Below, in pieces: positions 7,740 to 15,776 of a stretch of DNA of 19,432 nt. Position numbers and translations under genes: made by a program. Positions within the stretch are counted from its first letter, which is position 1. Each line of letters opens with the position of its first letter. The notes under the pieces were generated by a model. It was not told where the DNA came from. It made no database searches and saw only the letters and a program-made list of their open reading frames with translations. Source of the stretch: Clostridia bacterium (GTDB taxonomy: Bacteria > Bacillota > Clostridia > Oscillospirales > Acutalibacteraceae); NCBI GenBank assembly GCA_017382915.1, contig JAFNZJ010000111.1:1-19432 (forward strand). The letters run 5' to 3'.

Positions 7740-8777
7740 ATGAAAAAAATCAGCATAGGTGGGCAGGCCCTTATTGAGGGCATTATGATGAAAAGCCCCA
7801 CAAAAACCGCAGTAGCGGTTAGAAAGCCCGATGGCGAAATTGACATCACATATATAAAAGAAAAGCACATTAAGGATAAGCTTCCCTTTTTGGGCTGGCC
7901 TGTGCTTCGCGGTGTTGTAAGCTTTATTGAATCAATGCTGCTTGGCTATAAGGCGCTAATGCTATCTGCCGACAAGTCAGGTCTTACCGAGCTTGAGGAG
8001 CAGGAAGAAGCGGCAAAAAAACAGGCAAAGCTTGAAAAAAAGCGCCAAAAGGCGGCCGCAAAGGGCAAAGAGTTTAAGGAGCCCGATGAAAAGCAAAATA
8101 AAAAAAGTGAAAACATAATCATTACAATAGTTATGGCTATTGGTATGGTTTTGGGTGTAGCCCTTGCAGTATTTCTTTTTATGTGGCTGCCCACCGCCAT
8201 ATTTAACGGAATTGCCTATATTACAAACGGCGCCGTAACCAATGTTTTCAGACCCTTAATTGAGGGTGTTTTAAAAATAGGCATATTTGTTGGCTATGTT
8301 GCACTGGTGTCACTTACCAAAGACATTAAGCGGGTGTTTATGTACCACGGCGCCGAGCATAAAACAATCTTCTGCCTTGAAAAGGGTATGGAATTAAAGG
8401 TTGAAAATGTTAAAGACCAAAGCCGTTTTCACCCCCGTTGTGGCACTTCCTTTATGATTTTAATGCTAATTGTTGGCATTTTAATAAACCTTTTAATAGT
8501 AACGCTTTTCCCCGCAGTTACCAATCTTAGCATTTTGTGGGTAGCCATAAAAATATTGATGGTGCCCCTTATTTGTGGACTTGGTTATGAGCTTATAAAA
8601 ATTTGTGGCAAGTATGATAACGCCGCAACCCGCATTATCGCCGCACCCGGTATGTGGGTACAGCGCCTTACTACTAAAGAGCCGGAGGACGATATGATTG
8701 AGGTTGCCATAGCATCCATCATAGCGGTCCTACCCGATGATGAGCAGGTATCAATAGACTGCTGCGATAAGGAATAG
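7740..8777 (+). CDS. yqhQ: DUF1385 family membrane protein (YqhQ-like)
   Basis: A 345-residue integral membrane protein of the DUF1385 family (Bacillus subtilis YqhQ), whose function is not firmly established. The family start GGQALIEGIMM (7-17) is clear, as are HGAEHKTIFCLE (203-214), HPRCGTSFM (231-239) and a C-terminal MWVQRLTTKEP (305-315). Hydrophobic segments lie at about 125-150, 178-192, 236-260 and 265-285. A charged Lys/Glu-rich stretch (about 84-124) separates the N-terminal domain from the first helix and is probably cytoplasmic. AAGGA at 7725-7729 overlaps the end of the kinase gene, and prmC starts 3 bases after this stop. The DUF1385-prmC pairing is common in clostridia, which strengthens the assignment. 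Confidence 0.92.
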   Translation: MKKISIGGQALIEGIMMKSPTKTAVAVRKPDGEIDITYIKEKHIKDKLPFLGWPVLRGVVSFIESMLLGYKALMLSADKSGLTELEEQEEAAKKQAKLEKKRQKAAAKGKEFKEPDEKQNKKSENIIITIVMAIGMVLGVALAVFLFMWLPTAIFNGIAYITNGAVTNVFRPLIEGVLKIGIFVGYVALVSLTKDIKRVFMYHGAEHKTIFCLEKGMELKVENVKDQSRFHPRCGTSFMILMLIVGILINLLIVTLFPAVTNLSILWVAIKILMVPLICGLGYELIKICGKYDNAATRIIAAPGMWVQRLTTKEPEDDMIEVAIASIIAVLPDDEQVSIDCCDKE

Positions 8778-8780
8778 GCT

Positions 8781-9617
8781 ATGACGGTAAATGATGCAAA
8801 GCAAAGCCTTATATTACGGCTTGAGACTATTACCGACTCCCCCTTATTTGAAGCAAATGAAATTATTATTGCCGCCCTTAAAATAAATCGCTCTGACCTT
8901 ATTCTTTGCGGTAAAAACCCAATAACTAAGGCAGATAAGCGGCGAATAGACAGGCTTTTTAAAAAGCGCAAAAAGGGTGTACCCCTTCAGTACCTTTTGG
9001 GTGAGTGGGAATTTTATTCACTGCCCTTTAAGGTGGGGCAGGGCGTGCTTATCCCCCGGGGTGATACCGAACTGCTGGTTGACCTTGCGTTAGATGAGCT
9101 GGAGCACACCAAAGGTGCAACGGTTTTTGACCTTTGCGCGGGCAGTGGTGCCATTGGTATAGCACTGCAAAAAAACGACCCTAGCGCCCTTGTTACCTTG
9201 GTGGAAAAAAGCAAAAAAGCCTTTAAATATTTAACACAAAATGCGGCGCTTAATAATTCGCCCGTAAAATTTATTAGGGCAAACATTTTTAAGTGGCGCC
9301 CAAAACACAGGGCAGATATGGTTATATGCAACCCGCCCTACATAACAAAAAATGAAATGAAATCCCTTCAAAAAGAGGTCAAAAATGAGCCAAGGCTGGC
9401 ACTTTTTGGCGGTAATGACGGACTTAAATATTATAAATTCTTAACCCAAAACGCAGGCAGATTTTTAAAGTCGGGCGGCAAAATGCTGGTTGAAATCGGC
9501 GCCGCGCAGGCCGATGATGTTTTAAATCTGTTTAAAGCAAACGGCTTTGAGTATGTTAAGGTTTTTAAGTATATAAACCAAAACGACCGCGTTGTTTTAG
9601 GTACATTTAATTCATAA
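8781..9617 (+). CDS. prmC: Peptide chain release factor N5-glutamine methyltransferase
   Basis: Methylates the Gln of the GGQ motif of release factors RF1/RF2 using S-adenosylmethionine, which makes termination efficient. The 278 residues have an N-terminal helical domain (1-75) and then a Rossmann methyltransferase domain. The SAM-binding loop is DLCAGSGAIGIAL (117-129), and the catalytic NPPY (184-187) binds the amide substrate. The family motif usually written IPRPETE appears as IPRGDTE (91-97), a mild variant. The start is coupled to the DUF1385 stop 3 bases upstream with AGGAATAG before ATG. In many clostridia prmC is followed by its substrate gene prfA; here recA follows instead. No internal defect is visible. 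Confidence 0.94.
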   Translation: MTVNDAKQSLILRLETITDSPLFEANEIIIAALKINRSDLILCGKNPITKADKRRIDRLFKKRKKGVPLQYLLGEWEFYSLPFKVGQGVLIPRGDTELLVDLALDELEHTKGATVFDLCAGSGAIGIALQKNDPSALVTLVEKSKKAFKYLTQNAALNNSPVKFIRANIFKWRPKHRADMVICNPPYITKNEMKSLQKEVKNEPRLALFGGNDGLKYYKFLTQNAGRFLKSGGKMLVEIGAAQADDVLNLFKANGFEYVKVFKYINQNDRVVLGTFNS

Positions 9618-9640
9618 ATAAACCGAAAGGATGATATAAA

Positions 9641-10768
9641 ATGGCAGATAAGAAAAAATTATTAGCACCCAATCCCGATAAGGAAAAAGCCCTTAAAACG
9701 GCTATGGAACAGTTAGAAAAAACCTACGGCAAGGGCACAGTTATGCGCCTTGGCGAAAATGTAGGTATGAATGTGGAGCATATTTCAACCGGCTCACTTA
9801 CCCTTGATATTGCGCTTGGTATAGGCGGTCTTCCAAAGGGCAGAATTGTTGAAATGTACGGTCCTGAATCTTCAGGTAAAACCACCCTGGCACTGCACGC
9901 CGTTGCTGAGGCGCAAAAAGCGGGCGGTCAGGCTGCCTTTATTGATGTGGAGCATGCTTTAGACCCCGTTTATGCCGCAAACCTCGGTGTTGATATTAAC
10001 CAGCTTTTGGTTTCACAGCCCGACACAGGTGAGCAGGCACTGGAAATCACCGAAGCACTTGTTCGTTCAGGCGCTATTGATATTATTGTAATTGACTCGG
10101 TAGCCGCTTTGGTACCCAAGGCCGAAATTGAAGGTGATATGGGTGATTCACACGTGGGTCTTCAGGCAAGACTTATGTCACAGTCACTCCGCAAGCTTGC
10201 AGGCGCCATTTCAAAGTACAACTGCGTTGCCATTTTCATCAACCAGCTTCGTGAAAAAATCGGCGTGTTCTATGGCCCGTCAGAGACCACCACAGGCGGT
10301 CGCGCGCTTAAGTTCTATGCCAGTGTTCGCCTTGACATCCGCAAGGCCGAAACCATCAAAAACGGCACCGAAATGGTTGGCTCACACACCAAGGTTAAGG
10401 TCGTTAAAAATAAGGTGGCACCCCCATTTAAAACCGCCGAATTTGATATTATGTACGGCAAGGGCATTTCAAAAGAGGGCGAGCTTGTTGATATGGCAAC
10501 CGAGCTTGGCATTATGAAACGCTCGGGCGCTTGGTTCTATTATGGTGAGCTTCGTATGGCTCAGGGTCGTGATAACGCAAAGATTTTCCTTTCAGAAAAC
10601 CCCGAAATCTTTACCGAAATTCAGCAAAAGGTTATGGACGCTGTGCAGGCAAATAATCAAGATGCTTTTGCAACCGTACCAAGCAAAGATGCACCCGAAG
10701 CCCCCGCTGAAGAGGCTGCACCCGCACCCAAAACCCGCATTAGTATTGATGTTGCGGTAGATGATTAA
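9641..10768 (+). CDS. recA: Recombinase RecA
   Basis: An ATP-dependent strand-exchange protein and co-protease for LexA-type repressors. The 375 residues have Walker A GPESSGKT (74-81), the catalytic Glu in IDVEHALDP (E104), Walker B VIDSVAALVPKAE (150-162), and the complete L2 DNA-binding loop starting NQLREKIGVFYGPSETTTGG (201-220). The C-terminus ends in an Ala/Pro/Glu-rich acidic tail, as usual. AAAGGATG (9626-9633) precedes ATG. prmC ends 23 bases upstream, and no promoter, terminator or clear Gram-positive LexA box is visible in that gap. recA is therefore probably served by an upstream promoter or one inside prmC. recX overlaps its stop. Confidence 0.98.
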   Translation: MADKKKLLAPNPDKEKALKTAMEQLEKTYGKGTVMRLGENVGMNVEHISTGSLTLDIALGIGGLPKGRIVEMYGPESSGKTTLALHAVAEAQKAGGQAAFIDVEHALDPVYAANLGVDINQLLVSQPDTGEQALEITEALVRSGAIDIIVIDSVAALVPKAEIEGDMGDSHVGLQARLMSQSLRKLAGAISKYNCVAIFINQLREKIGVFYGPSETTTGGRALKFYASVRLDIRKAETIKNGTEMVGSHTKVKVVKNKVAPPFKTAEFDIMYGKGISKEGELVDMATELGIMKRSGAWFYYGELRMAQGRDNAKIFLSENPEIFTEIQQKVMDAVQANNQDAFATVPSKDAPEAPAEEAAPAPKTRISIDVAVDD

Positions 10769-11433
10769 TGTTAGTTAAAAACATTGCCGCAAGGCGCAAA
10801 TGCTACTGTGCAGTAACACTTTGTCCGCCGCCCCCTAATGATATTGAAGGCGCCTGTTATGAGGGTGAAAACCTTTTAATTGACAGGCAAATTATAGCCC
10901 GCTGTAACATTGAAAAGGGCATGACCCTAACCCTTGATGAGATTAAGGACCTTTGCCATGTTAGCGAATGTTATAGGGCAAAAAATAAGGCGGTTTGGTA
11001 TCTGTCGCGCACCGATTACAGCGAAAAACTGCTATTCGATAAGCTTTGTCGCACCTTTACCAAAAAGGCATCTGCCTTTGCCGTGGCGCAAATGGTAAAT
11101 AAAGGTTATCTGAATGATGAACGGTTTGCCCTTTCGCTTATTTCAAGGCTAAAGGGCAAAAACGCATCGGTTAAGGACATAAGGCAAAAGCTTTATTTAA
11201 AGGGCATTTCAAAGGATATATGTGATGCCCTGCTTAAATCAGATGACCTAACGGACAGTGATTATGATAGGCTACTGTCACTTATAAAAAGCAAATATAT
11301 AAATAAAATATCGGCTGAGGATGACCGCCGCAAAACGGCGCAGGCATTAAGGCGCCGCGGCTTTTCCTTTACCGATATAAACAAAGCACTTAACAGTTTT
11401 AATTGCTCTGATTGTGATGAGGAGATTTTTTAA
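10768..11433 (+). CDS. recX: RecA regulator RecX
   Basis: A 221-residue member of the RecX family, which binds RecA filaments and limits their extension. The family pattern appears as repeated three-helix units: AVWYLSRTDYSEKLLFDKL (about 75-93), KGYLNDERFALSLI (about 112-125), and LYLKGISKDICDALL (about 142-156). The N-terminal 60 residues are a beta-rich extension with several Cys residues, common in clostridial RecX. Its ATG shares one base with the recA stop (TAATG) and has only a poor Shine-Dalgarno site, which implies translational coupling to recA. Adjacency to recA is the classic context. The end touches rimO without a gap. Confidence 0.92.
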   Translation: MLVKNIAARRKCYCAVTLCPPPPNDIEGACYEGENLLIDRQIIARCNIEKGMTLTLDEIKDLCHVSECYRAKNKAVWYLSRTDYSEKLLFDKLCRTFTKKASAFAVAQMVNKGYLNDERFALSLISRLKGKNASVKDIRQKLYLKGISKDICDALLKSDDLTDSDYDRLLSLIKSKYINKISAEDDRRKTAQALRRRGFSFTDINKALNSFNCSDCDEEIF

Positions 11434-12771
11434 ATGTCGTATAAAATAGGTATGGTGTCGCTCGGTTGCCCTAAAAATCAGGTGGATGCCGAGCGCATAT
11501 TGGCAGCCTTTAAAAATGAAGGCTTTGAAATAACAGCTATTGAAAATGAAGCCGAGGTTATTATAGTTAACACCTGCGGTTTTATTGAGGCCGCCAAAAC
11601 CGAATCTATTGAAAATATTATTGAGGTTGCCGATTATAAGCAAAACGGAAGCCTCAAGGCGCTTGTCGTTACGGGTTGTCTGGCAGAAAGGTATAAAGAC
11701 CAAATCTTAACCGAAATACCGGAGGTTGACTGTGTCGTTGGCATTGGCTCAAATGATAATATAGTTGAGCTTGTAAAGCAGGCGCTGGATGGCAAAAAGG
11801 TCTCTGATTTTAAAGAAAAAACCTGCCTGCCCCTTACGGGGGAAAGAATTTTAACCACCCCGTTTTATTCGGCATATTTAAAGGTGGCGGAGGGTTGTAA
11901 CAACCGTTGCTCATACTGTGCCATACCCGATATTCGCGGCAAATTCCGCAGTCTGCCTATTGAGCAGTGTGTTAGCGAAGCCACCGAGCTTGCAAAAAAA
12001 GGTGTTAAGGAGCTTATCGTGGTTGCACAGGACACCACCAATTACGGCGCCGACCTTTACGGCAAACCGTCACTGGCAAAACTTCTTAGGGAGCTTGTAA
12101 AAATTGATGGCATAAGGTGGGTGCGCACCCTTTATACCTATCCCGATAAAATCACCGATGAGCTGTTAGACCTTTTGGCAAGCGAGCCAAAGCTGGTACC
12201 CTATTTGGATATACCTATTCAGCACGCAAGTGATAAAATTCTTAAAAAAATGCACCGCCGCGGCACCAAGGCGGAAATCAAAGACCTTATTACCAAAATA
12301 AGGCAAAAGGTGCCAAGCATTACACTTCGCACCTCGCTTATAACCGGCTTCCCCGGAGAGACCGAAGCCGACTTTACCGAGCTTTGCGAATTTGTACAGT
12401 GGGCAAGGTTTGACCGACTTGGCTGTTTTGCCTATTCAGCGGAGGAGGATACCCCCGCCGCCGAATATGAAAATCAGGTTGATGAGCAGTTAAGACAGGA
12501 CCGCAGTGAAATAGTAATGAACGACCAAATGACCATAGCCGCCAATAAAAATGAGCAAAAAATAGGCAGTGAAATTTTAGTCCTGACCGAAGGCTATGAC
12601 CCATACATAAAATGCTATTTTGGTCGCAGTGAGGCAGATGCCCCCGATATTGACGGCAAGGTTTTCTTTATGTCAAGTCAAAAGTTAAACGAGGGCGATT
12701 TTGTAAAGGTATTAGTAAATGATACCGTTGAATATGATTTATTAGGCGAATTTTTGGAGGTGGCAGAATAA
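11434..12771 (+). CDS. rimO: Ribosomal protein S12 methylthiotransferase RimO
   Basis: A radical-SAM enzyme that methylthiolates the beta-carbon of a conserved Asp in ribosomal protein S12. The 445 residues show the three expected parts. The N-terminal UPF0004 domain carries Cys12, Cys48 and Cys82 for the auxiliary [4Fe-4S] cluster (SLGCPKNQVDAE, 9-20). The radical-SAM core has CNNRCSYC (Cys155, Cys159, Cys162), and a C-terminal TRAM domain follows. The SLGCPKN start favours RimO over the related tRNA enzyme MiaB. GAGGAG lies about 8 bases before the ATG, inside the end of recX, and the two genes abut. All cluster cysteines are present. Confidence 0.95.
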   Translation: MSYKIGMVSLGCPKNQVDAERILAAFKNEGFEITAIENEAEVIIVNTCGFIEAAKTESIENIIEVADYKQNGSLKALVVTGCLAERYKDQILTEIPEVDCVVGIGSNDNIVELVKQALDGKKVSDFKEKTCLPLTGERILTTPFYSAYLKVAEGCNNRCSYCAIPDIRGKFRSLPIEQCVSEATELAKKGVKELIVVAQDTTNYGADLYGKPSLAKLLRELVKIDGIRWVRTLYTYPDKITDELLDLLASEPKLVPYLDIPIQHASDKILKKMHRRGTKAEIKDLITKIRQKVPSITLRTSLITGFPGETEADFTELCEFVQWARFDRLGCFAYSAEEDTPAAEYENQVDEQLRQDRSEIVMNDQMTIAANKNEQKIGSEILVLTEGYDPYIKCYFGRSEADAPDIDGKVFFMSSQKLNEGDFVKVLVNDTVEYDLLGEFLEVAE

Positions 12772-13347
12772 ATGAACTTGCCAAACAAACTAACCATTTT
12801 AAGGCTTATAATGACACCGCTTTTTTTAGCGGCACTTGTTATACCCTTTTCGCATCACCTTTTGGTGGCACTTATTCTTTTTGCCGCCGCCAGCCTTACC
12901 GATTATATTGATGGCAAAATGGCACGCAAGCAGGGTCTTGTTACCGATTTTGGTAAATTTTTAGACCCCCTTGCCGACAAAATGCTTACCACCGCCGCCT
13001 TTTTAGGCTTTATCCAGCTTGATATTGGCGTTGGCATTACCTGGATAACCTTTATAGTACTGGTAAGGGAATTTTTAATAACCTCACTTAGACTTGTGTC
13101 GGCAGGTAAGGGCAATGTTATTGCCGCCAACATTTGGGGCAAGGCAAAAACTGTCAGCCAAATGGCCGCCATCATTGTTGGTATTGGCGGTAAATATGTT
13201 GCAGAATTTTTCCCCACATCACAGGTTGTCGGTCTTTCGGTAGATATTGCAACCAATGTTATGCTTTGGATTTCAGCCATACTGACCGTTATTTCCGGCA
13301 CTATTTATGTTATTCAGAATAAAAAATACATAAATCCCAAAAAATAA
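12772..13347 (+). CDS. pgsA: CDP-diacylglycerol-glycerol-3-phosphate 3-phosphatidyltransferase
   Basis: An integral membrane enzyme that makes phosphatidylglycerol phosphate, the committed step to phosphatidylglycerol. The 191 residues carry the full CDP-alcohol phosphatidyltransferase signature: D44, D47, G48, A51, R52, G61, D65 and D69, with exact family spacing. This is surrounded by four or more hydrophobic helices. The start NLPNKLTILRL is typical of bacterial PgsA. GGAGGTGG (12756-12763) gives a strong ribosome site inside the end of rimO, and the genes abut without a gap. It is the last gene of its unit. Only 3 bases separate its stop from the -35 of the next promoter, and no terminator is visible between them. 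Confidence 0.94.
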   Translation: MNLPNKLTILRLIMTPLFLAALVIPFSHHLLVALILFAAASLTDYIDGKMARKQGLVTDFGKFLDPLADKMLTTAAFLGFIQLDIGVGITWITFIVLVREFLITSLRLVSAGKGNVIAANIWGKAKTVSQMAAIIVGIGGKYVAEFFPTSQVVGLSVDIATNVMLWISAILTVISGTIYVIQNKKYINPKK

Positions 13348-13350
13348 TAG

Positions 13351-13379
13351 TAGACAAAGGCGTAAAATAATCGTATAAT
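13351..13379 (+). promoter_or_regulatory. Promoter of the cysteine T-box operon
   Basis: TAGACA (13351-13356), 17 bases, then a perfect TATAAT (13374-13379). Transcription should begin near 13386, just before the T-box stem I. The promoter sits directly after the pgsA stop codon. Confidence 0.8.
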
Positions 13380-13385
13380 AAAATA

Positions 13386-13651
13386 AATAGATTAAATGCG
13401 TTTAGTGGGAGAAGTAGCCTTTTATAAAGCCCCTTCAGGGAGCAAACCTCATAGACTGTAAGGGTTTGTAGGCAGGCAAAAAGGCAAAATGCACCCATCA
13501 GCACGGGCAAGGAACCTTGTTTTAAAGCAGTATTTGTCCGCGGTAGGCACCGTTATATGCCATGATAAGTCAAAATCGGAGTGGAACCGAGGTAACTTTT
13601 TAGCTTTACCGCCTCCTATAACACCAGTTGGTGTTATAGGAGGCTTTTTTA
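13386..13651 (+). ncRNA. Cysteine-specific T-box riboswitch leader
   Basis: Stem I is visible: TGGG (13406-13409) pairs with CCCA (13494-13497), and GCCTTTT (13417-13423) pairs with AAAAGGC (13479-13485). Between them is an internal loop with AGAAGTA on the 5' side, a loop-E type specifier bulge. Its 3' side, AAAATGCA, offers the specifier codon UGC (13490-13492), read by tRNA-Cys (anticodon GCA). The T-box proper is GAGTGGAACCGAGG, with UGGA at 13582-13585 complementary to UCCA, the usual acceptor end of tRNA-Cys. The antiterminator pairs GGAG (13578-13581) with CTCC (13613-13616) and GGTAA (13591-13595) with TTACC (13606-13610). The bases 13611-13616 are shared with the terminator. Uncharged tRNA-Cys should therefore permit read-through into cysE and beyond. 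Stems II and III were not resolved by eye, and the 5' limit is the inferred start site. Confidence 0.92.
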
Positions 13652-13656
13652 TTTTT
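13611..13656 (+). terminator. Intrinsic terminator of the T-box leader
   Basis: A perfect 15-bp stem (13611-13625 with 13630-13644) and a 4-base loop, followed by TTTTTTATTTTT. Its left arm contains the CCTCC used by the competing antiterminator. Confidence 0.93.
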
Positions 13657-13665
13657 AAAGGAGAG
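13657..13665 (+). promoter_or_regulatory. Ribosome binding site supporting a GTG start for cysE
   Basis: AAAGGAGAG lies 8 bases before GTG 13674, immediately after the terminator T-run. No ATG is available at a useful distance, so the GTG start is preferred. Confidence 0.8.
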
Positions 13666-13673
13666 AACGGTTA

Positions 13674-14372
13674 GTGTTTGATAGAATTCGTGAAGATATT
13701 GCCGCCGTTAAGGAGCGCGACCCCGCGGCACGAAGCTCACTTGAAATATTCTTTTTATACCCCGGCGTTCGTGCAATTCGTATGCACCGCAGGGCAAACT
13801 GGTTTTACCGCCATAACCTTAAGTTTATTGCCCGTTGGATATCCCAGCGTGCAGTGCGTAAAACCGGCATTGAAATTCACCCTGCCGCCACAATAGGTCG
13901 CAGATTGGTTATTGACCACGGCGTGGGGGTTGTTATCGGTGAAACGGCAGAAATAGGCGATGATGTTTTAATTTATCAGGGCGTTACCCTTGGCGGTACC
14001 GGTAAGGATGTTGGCAAGCGCCACCCCACTATTGGTAACAATGTTATGATAAGCTCAGGCGCAAAGGTGCTTGGCCCCTTTAAGGTGGGTGATAATGCAC
14101 GCATTGCATCGGGCGCAATAGTCTTGGATGAAGTACCGCCCGACTGTACTGCCGCAGGTGTGCCCGCACGAATTGTGCGCCGTAACGGTGCCAGGGTTGC
14201 TCCGCTTGACCAGGTGCATATTCCCGACCCGGTTGCAGAACAGCTTTGCAGACTTGACTGTCGCATACGCCAGCTTGAAAAGGTGGTAAGTGAAACGGCA
14301 CCCGAGCGGCTTAAGGAGCTACCCCCGCTTGATATAGATTGCCCCACCTGTGAAAACAAAAATGATAATTAG
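13674..14372 (+). CDS. cysE: Serine O-acetyltransferase
   Basis: Transfers acetyl from acetyl-CoA to L-serine to give O-acetylserine, the precursor of cysteine. The 232 residues have a helical N-terminal region (1-65) and then a left-handed beta-helix built of hexapeptide repeats (about 66-165). Key residues are H82 in DHGVGVVIGETA and H117 in KRHPTI. These two are 35 residues apart, as are the two important His of E. coli CysE. QGVTLGGTGK (102-111) and AAGVPARIV (160-168) are strong family marks. The N-terminal domain is shorter than in E. coli, as is usual in Gram-positives. The C-terminus ends in CPTCENKNDN with two Cys, a short extra tail. Translation starts at GTG. It is the first gene behind the T-box, so it should rise when charged tRNA-Cys is scarce. 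Confidence 0.95.
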   Translation: MFDRIREDIAAVKERDPAARSSLEIFFLYPGVRAIRMHRRANWFYRHNLKFIARWISQRAVRKTGIEIHPAATIGRRLVIDHGVGVVIGETAEIGDDVLIYQGVTLGGTGKDVGKRHPTIGNNVMISSGAKVLGPFKVGDNARIASGAIVLDEVPPDCTAAGVPARIVRRNGARVAPLDQVHIPDPVAEQLCRLDCRIRQLEKVVSETAPERLKELPPLDIDCPTCENKNDN

Positions 14373-14390
14373 CCTTGGAGGTAAAAAATA

Positions 14391-15776
14391 ATGCAAATTT
14401 ATAACACAATGACCCGTAGCAAGCAGGAGCTTGTGCCCGCCGATGGTAAGGAGATTAAAATTTACGCCTGCGGACCCACAGTTTACAACTTTATTCATAT
14501 CGGCAATGCCAGACCCCTTTGCGTGTTTGATGTACTGCGCCGTTATTTAGAGTATCGCGGCAACAAGGTAAACTTTGTTCAAAACTTTACCGATATTGAT
14601 GATAAGCTCATCAAAAAAGCCAATGAGGAGGGTATAACAGTACCCGAGGTTGCCAAAAGGTACATTGATGAATTTTGGGTAGATGCCAAGGGTCTTAATG
14701 TGCGTGAAGCCACAACCCACCCCAAGGCAACCGAAAATATTGATGCAATTATTGATATTATTAACACCCTTGTAGAAAAGGGCTACGCCTATTTAGCCGA
14801 TGGCGATGTTTATTTTAGGGCCACCAAGTTTAATGAGTACGGCAAGCTTTCACACCAGCCCCTTGAAGACCTGCTTGCAGGCGCAAGTGAGCGTGTTGAC
14901 GCCGCCGATTTTAAAGAAAACCCAATGGACTTCTGCCTGTGGAAGGGCGCTAAAGAGGGTGAGCCTTTTTGGGAATCTCCATTTGGCAACGGCAGACCGG
15001 GTTGGCATATTGAATGTTCAGCAATGGCAGGTCGCTTTTTAGGTAAAACCATTGACATTCACTGCGGCGGTCAGGACCTTATCTTCCCCCATCACGAAAA
15101 TGAAATTGCACAGTCAGAATGTGCCAACGGTTGCACCTTTGCAAATTTCTGGATGCATAACGGTTATATAAATGTAGACAACCGCAAAATGTCAAAATCG
15201 CTTGGCAACTTCTTCACCGTTCGTGAGGTGGCTGAAAAGTTTGGCTATGAGCCTATCCGTTACATTATGATTTCATCCCACTACCGTAGCCCCATTAACT
15301 ACAGTGTGGATATTTTAAATCAGTCCAAAAACGCGTTAGAGAGACTTTACACCTGCCTTGATAATATGAACTTTGCACTTAAAAATGCTGCCGACGGCGG
15401 TGAAGCGCCCGACTTTTTAACCGCCAGAAAAAATGAGTTCATAACCGCAATGGATGATGACCTTAATACAGCCGATGCATTGGCGGCAGTATTTAATCTG
15501 GTTAAGGACATTAACATTATGTTAAGCCAAAGCCCCGCAAAGCAAACCATTAAAGCGGCGCTTGATTTGTTTAATGAGCTTACCGAGGTTTTAGGTCTTG
15601 TATATCAGCGTGAAGAAGAGCTGCTTGACACCGAAATCGAAGCCCTTATTGAAAAGCGTACCGAGGCCAGAAAAAACAAAGACTTTGCCTTGGCCGATAA
15701 AATTCGTGATGAACTTAAAGAAAAGGGCATCATACTTGAAGACTCTGCCGCAGGTGTAAAATGGCGCAGAGCGTAG
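14391..15776 (+). CDS. cysS: Cysteinyl-tRNA synthetase
   Basis: A class I aminoacyl-tRNA synthetase that charges tRNA-Cys. The 461 residues match the family. The ATP-binding HIGH motif appears as HIGN (36-39), normal for CysRS, and KMSKS is at 266-270. The active-site zinc ligands that discriminate cysteine are C27, C209, H234 and E238. The C-terminal DALR and anticodon-binding parts are present up to VKWRRA. GGAGGT (14377-14382) precedes ATG, and the gap from cysE is 18 bases. Its own substrate tRNA is the effector predicted for the leader T-box, which makes a feedback loop. The last 16 bases overlap the next gene. Confidence 0.97.
   Translation: MQIYNTMTRSKQELVPADGKEIKIYACGPTVYNFIHIGNARPLCVFDVLRRYLEYRGNKVNFVQNFTDIDDKLIKKANEEGITVPEVAKRYIDEFWVDAKGLNVREATTHPKATENIDAIIDIINTLVEKGYAYLADGDVYFRATKFNEYGKLSHQPLEDLLAGASERVDAADFKENPMDFCLWKGAKEGEPFWESPFGNGRPGWHIECSAMAGRFLGKTIDIHCGGQDLIFPHHENEIAQSECANGCTFANFWMHNGYINVDNRKMSKSLGNFFTVREVAEKFGYEPIRYIMISSHYRSPINYSVDILNQSKNALERLYTCLDNMNFALKNAADGGEAPDFLTARKNEFITAMDDDLNTADALAAVFNLVKDINIMLSQSPAKQTIKAALDLFNELTEVLGLVYQREEELLDTEIEALIEKRTEARKNKDFALADKIRDELKEKGIILEDSAAGVKWRRA

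Noticed and set aside
7088..7870. A 260-codon minus-strand ORF opposite the sensor kinase and DUF1385 gene
   Set aside because: It spans two well-supported genes on the other strand, has no recognisable motif, and is a low-complexity Ser-rich shadow of their codon pattern.
13489..13674. A 61-codon plus-strand ORF upstream of cysE
   Set aside because: It lies entirely within the T-box specifier, antiterminator and terminator; its ATG overlaps the specifier region and it has no ribosome site.
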